Source of the DNA: Astragalus membranaceus
Taxonomy: Eukaryota > Streptophyta > Magnoliopsida > Fabales > Fabaceae
Assembly: GCA_039519185.1 (NCBI GenBank)
Contig: CM076850.1
Location: 163,326,974 to 163,390,973, forward strand
Direction: 5' to 3'
DNA: 64,000 nt
Shown here: in pieces, positions 60,230 to 64,000 of the stretch
How positions within the stretch are numbered: position 1 is the stretch's first letter
Layout: every line of letters starts with the position of its first letter
Position numbers and translations under genes: made by a program
The notes under the pieces: generated by a model
What the model was told of the DNA's origin: nothing
The model's input: the letters and a program-made list of their open reading frames with translations, nothing else
Databases searched by the model: none

Positions 60230-61850
60230 CGCTCTTGGAACATGCATGAACTAGCTCACAACAGTACAACACTTACAACATATGCCAAGTCCAGTCTAGT
60301 GTGGGCTAAGTAGGTCAACTTTCTCACTAGTCTTTGATATTGAACTTTGTCAACCTTAGCGTTCTCCTCTTTAGTGTTCATTCCGTGAATTTGTTCAAAG
60401 GGAGCATCTGCAGCTTGCAGGTTTATATCCAAGCTTTCTGTTTCCTTCATAAGGTCGAGAACATTTTTTCTTTGAGGAACAAAGATGCATTTCTTGGAGT
60501 AGGGCACCTCAATCCCAAGGAAATACTTGAGTTTCCCAAGGTCCTTTATCCCAAATTATGTAGCTAATATTTCTTTAAGCACTTGTTTCTCAGTCAAATC
60601 ATCTCTTGTAAGTTGTAACAGTAATATCATCAACATAAACAAGAAATACTGTTAGTTTTCCTCCTTGTGAATGTTTGAAAAAAATGTTTGATCTCCTTGG
60701 TTTTGCTTATAGCCAAGGCACACCATTTTAGCCCATATAGAGCCTTCCTCAAATTGCAAACCACGTTCCTTACACTTGTGGGACCAAATATTGGGGGAAT
60801 CACCATGTACACCTCCAAGTCTCCATGCAAGAAAGCATTTATGTCATCAAACTTGTGTAGTTCCCATCTGGAGTAGCCAGCAAGTGAAACCAGAATACAA
60901 ATTGCGTTCATCTTACTACAGCAAATGTCTTTCCATAAACGATGCCATAAGTATGAGTGTATCCCTTCGCCACTTATCTCTCCTTGCATCCGATCAAGAG
61001 TGCCATTTGACTTGTGCTTGGTCGAATAGAAACACCTGCAACAATCCCTAAAGTTCTATCTCGTTCACATGTTTTCATCTCCTCATTCTTTGCTTGGACT
61101 CAATTCTCATCCTTGAGTGCCTCTTGAACAGATGCAGGGATTCTCAAAGAGTCAACACCTGTAATAAAACTTTGATGCTATAAAGGAACGTCGACTCTAA
61201 GGGTGATAACATTTGTATCCCTTCTTGTTAGGTGCATAGCCCATAAAGATGCACTTGATGGATGGAGGTTCCAGTTAACATTACCCAGTACTCAAGATAG
61301 TAGTCGATTAATCTAACAACTTCAAGTAAGGGAAGATTTTTCCTTTCTACAACCTTATTTTGTTGGGCGGTGTCAACACATGAAAATTCATGAAAGATGC
61401 CTTGTTTATTGTTGAAGCTTGAAAGACTATGATTGTACTAGAATATTAAAAACAGGGGCAGGTCCTTAAAGATCAGAATGAAGAGGGAAAAGGGATCAAT
61501 TTTTTTGTTAGAACTAGGAGAAAAAGTGATAGGGCAGTTGGAAATTTGGCAAATATCACAATTAATAGACTCAACTGACACTTTTGTAAAGCAGCAGGGA
61601 AACAAATACTTAACAATAGTGAAAGGAGGATGTCCAAGATGCTTTTGCTAGAGCCAAATTTGGGAAACTGCCCAAGTCTCTAAACATGTCTAATGACAAG
61701 CAATCAACACCTTCTTGCTAGTACCATCTTTCTTCCTGATGTGCTATGGATAATATAACTCGCCCTGTACCTTGGAAGCTCCAATTGTTCTCGCCATTGT
61801 AAGATCTTGAAAAACACAATGAAATTTAGAAAAGGTTACTGCACACTTTA
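60230..61850 (-). mobile_element. Worn Ty1/copia remnant, duplicate copy
   Basis: The second copy of the fragment in TASH3 intron 14. It carries the same disabled reverse-transcriptase and integrase pieces and differs by isolated changes, including an extra A near 60680 that ends one open piece earlier. It predates the duplication. Confidence 0.8.
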
Positions 61851-61920
61851 GTTCCGTGTAAGTGTGTGCCTAGAAATAAGATTATAAAAGTTTTGGAACA
61901 TTCAGAGCATTCTTATGATA

Positions 61921-62052
61921 TGTTTGGATAAGGTATTTTTTGGGGGTAATGTAATTTTTGGGGGGAATTGAAAAATTTTAGTTCAATTGAACTAAATTTT
62001 TTCAATTTCCCCCAAAAATTACATTACCCTCAAAAAATCCCTCATCCAAACA
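61921..62052. mobile_element. Foldback MITE, duplicate copy
   Basis: Appears identical in length and palindromic structure to the element at 30020-30151, and came with the duplication. Confidence 0.7.
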
Positions 62053-63206
62053 CACACATAGAGTCAAAGGAAGGTTGAAGTTGAATGTCTCCACATCCAC
62101 TAACTAACAAGTCATGGGATCAACTATAGAGTTGGAGTATTGCGGGCATCCAGAGAGGAGATTGCTGGCATCCAGAGAACTCTAGGCTGAAATAGCCACA
62201 TTTTTACTTCATAGTGGGCGATGACCGTAACGACGTCTTTGCTCAAGATGGAACCGTCCAAAACAAACCAAGAACTTCTGATGAACAACCAAGAGAGATC
62301 ACAGCAATAGGGGCAAAGCCGAATGACCAAAAACGAACCCACTAAATCTGTAACTCAACAACAGTGGCAGAAAACTGTAATCTTTTTTATACTAATTTTA
62401 GACTTTAATAATCATTATACATAAGAAAATATAAAAACAATTGTAAGTGACAATCTAAGATACTCATATTTCATGATAGATTAATGATGTATGTATTTTT
62501 TAGATATTCAAACAGCAACACTGTGATTTATGCTGCTGATGTCAGCTATTTTTGTCTCTTCCTGCATGTGTATAATTTGTAGTGTTCCATAATGATCTGG
62601 TTGATACTCAGAAAAGATAGATGAGTTGTTTCACCCTGTATGCTGAACTGTTATCCAATTATATAATTGATTCTCTGACGTAGGTATCCGAAGAACTTCT
62701 TCAGTATCTAATGGAACTGCTGGCAGAGATACCATCGCAGGTATGTTGGCTTCATTGATGGAAGTGGTACGGACAACAGTTGCCTGTGAATGTGTTTATG
62801 TACGAGCCATGGTGATCAAGGCATTAATCTGGATGCAAAGCCCAATTGACTCATTTGATGAACTGGAATCTATTATTGCGTCAGAGCTTTCTGATCCAGC
62901 TTGGCCTGCAGCTTTATTGAATGATGTACTTCTCACTCTACATGCCCGTTTTAAGGTAACTGGATTATCTCTTGTCAATAACATATCCCTCTTAAGCACC
63001 TTCAGTTTGTTCAGCAAAGCATTACTTAAAGGAGCAGTGGATATAATACCTGAATCTGAGTATTTCTCACTTACTATTAACAAGGATTGACACACATTCA
63101 TATACACGAGAGGTATAATCTAATTAGGAATCTAAATAGGTCTGTGATCCTATCATGATTCTATAATTATGTGATCAAATTAATTATTCCTAATAATGAG
63201 GTGAGG

Positions 63207-63669
63207 TATTAGAGAATCCGTTCCAGTGCATCTATCGTGCACCCCCATAGCTAATCACCACTCTGTAACTAACTGACTGAGAATATAATCAGTCAATAGA
63301 TCTCCCTCCAGAGTTGGTATATTTTAGTAAGATTCTGTTTAAGAATCAGTTAAGCTAGGACTAACTAACTCCAACCTATAAATTGGAGTTCCCTATTGTA
63401 ATATTCATTTAACAGATTAGAAATCAATGAACTCAGAATTGAATGGAGTGATAAGGGTGGTCTGATGGTGAGGTTGGTTGAGTTAAGGAGTAGGGGAAAT
63501 GGAGTGATAAGGAGGGAAGGGGTTCAACTCCCACCCACTAACAAATCTAACATTACTAACAAATACTAACTTTGGCCTATCAAAAAAAAAAAAGAACTCA
63601 GAATTGAGAAGAGGATAATAGTAACTATATTCATTCAATGATAGGTGCACTGGAACAGGTTCTCTAATA
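63207..63669. mobile_element. TIR element, duplicate copy
   Basis: Second copy of the element at 31308-31769, with the same terminal repeats and the same nested SINE. Confidence 0.5.
63443..63593 (+). mobile_element. SINE, duplicate copy
   Basis: Second copy of the SINE at 31544-31693, again flanked by GAACTCAGAATTGA (63429-63442 and 63594-63607). The A-tail is one base longer and a G-to-T change lies near the A-box. Confidence 0.75.
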
Positions 63670-64000
63670 TGAGGAAGGGATAGTAATAACTATGCCTCAT
63701 AACTCACCCTCTCAAGGTGTAGTTATAGGGATTGTTAGGCAGTTAGTTTTAGTTAGTAAGAGAAGAGGATACTAATTAGATGAATAAATAGGGGATGGAA
63801 GGATGACGGGGATCATTCTATACTTTTGTTAGCTTGTGAATGAAAGGAGAGATCCTTTATGAACGGGAAAACCTTGGAGGGATTTTTATTATCTATTTCC
63901 TATTCAGGTTTTAATAATACGCTTCTAGTCTTTTGATTCTTTTTATCTTTCTTTCATTTCAATTTATTTGGGTTCCGAATGTTAACTTATGCTATTAGGT

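Larger units (their letters stand above)
53703..62955 (+). pseudogene. TASH3: Partial TASH3 copy: exons 11-15 only (in window)
   Basis: Exon equivalents are at 53703-53798, 53888-54008, 54151-54291, 54425-54615 and 62684-62955, with lengths identical to the original and splice sites kept. The reading frame is intact and the differences seen in exons 13-14 look silent (for example near 54593-54599). It lacks exons 1-10 and has no promoter in view, and its intron 14 now holds an extra 5.2-kb retrotransposon. Sequence past 64000 may contain exons 16-27. It is called a pseudogene because the first 345 or so codons are absent. If the duplicate is a misassembled allele instead, the label would change. 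Confidence 0.85.
53528..64000 (+). repeat. Segmental duplication, copy 2 (reaches window end)
   Basis: Matches 26882-32100 from the block AACCATCGAG onward, interrupted only by copia 3 (54702-59944). Small differences include a 7-bp deletion before exon 13, a longer (TTTA)n run near 54630, and a few base changes. The upstream junction joins unrelated LTR-like sequence with no more than a short shared AACC. Confidence 0.97.

Overview
This is plant nuclear DNA, almost certainly from a papilionoid legume. It has spliced eukaryotic genes with GT-AG introns, nested Ty1/copia, hAT, Mutator-like, LINE, SINE and MITE insertions, and a cytochrome P450 that closely resembles CYP716A12 of Medicago truncatula as recalled. 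I cannot resolve the species. No tRNA, rRNA, CRISPR array or bacterial feature was seen.

Two host genes can be reconstructed. (1) TASH3 lies on the + strand at 5389-39502. It encodes the SH3-domain subunit of the plant TPLATE endocytic adaptor complex. I could place 27 coding exons that join in frame into a 1193-residue protein ending in an SH3 domain. The gene is about 34 kb long because introns 4, 9, 14, 15 and 17 are filled with insertions. (2) A CYP716A-type P450 lies on the - strand at 48247-40572. Its four exons join into 480 intact residues. It is probably a triterpene C-28 oxidase of saponin biosynthesis. Its 5.86-kb second intron holds a LINE fragment, an internally deleted hAT element and a MITE inserted inside another MITE. 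The two genes converge, with their stop codons about 1.07 kb apart.

Layout. 1-5057: a degraded RNase H-like fragment, a 1.4-kb hAT-like element, and a 2.4-kb Mutator-like element carrying a plant-mobile-domain gene that ends about 330 bp upstream of the TASH3 ATG. 5389-39502: TASH3. Intron 4 holds one young copia element. Intron 9 holds a three-level nest: copia A contains a hAT element and copia B, and copia B contains a 128-bp insertion. Introns 14 and 15 hold a worn copia, a foldback MITE and a SINE inside a TIR element. 40572-48247: the P450. 48.6-53.5 kb: LINE debris, a long hairpin, minisatellites, an AT-rich tandem array of roughly 260-330-bp units, and an LTR-like fragment. 53528-64000: a recent DNA-level duplicate of 26882-32100, carrying TASH3 exons 11-15 with introns. 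A very young copia (copia 3) has inserted into this copy, and the matching position in the first copy is an empty site. The duplication runs off the window edge.

The main observations are the duplication with its empty-site/filled-site pair, the fully dissectable nesting with target-site duplications, iterated motifs in the MULE ends and in the copia B leader, a D-T-A variant of the protease motif shared by two copia elements, and two very small TASH3 coding exons (6 and 21 nt). I found no clearly new gene system.
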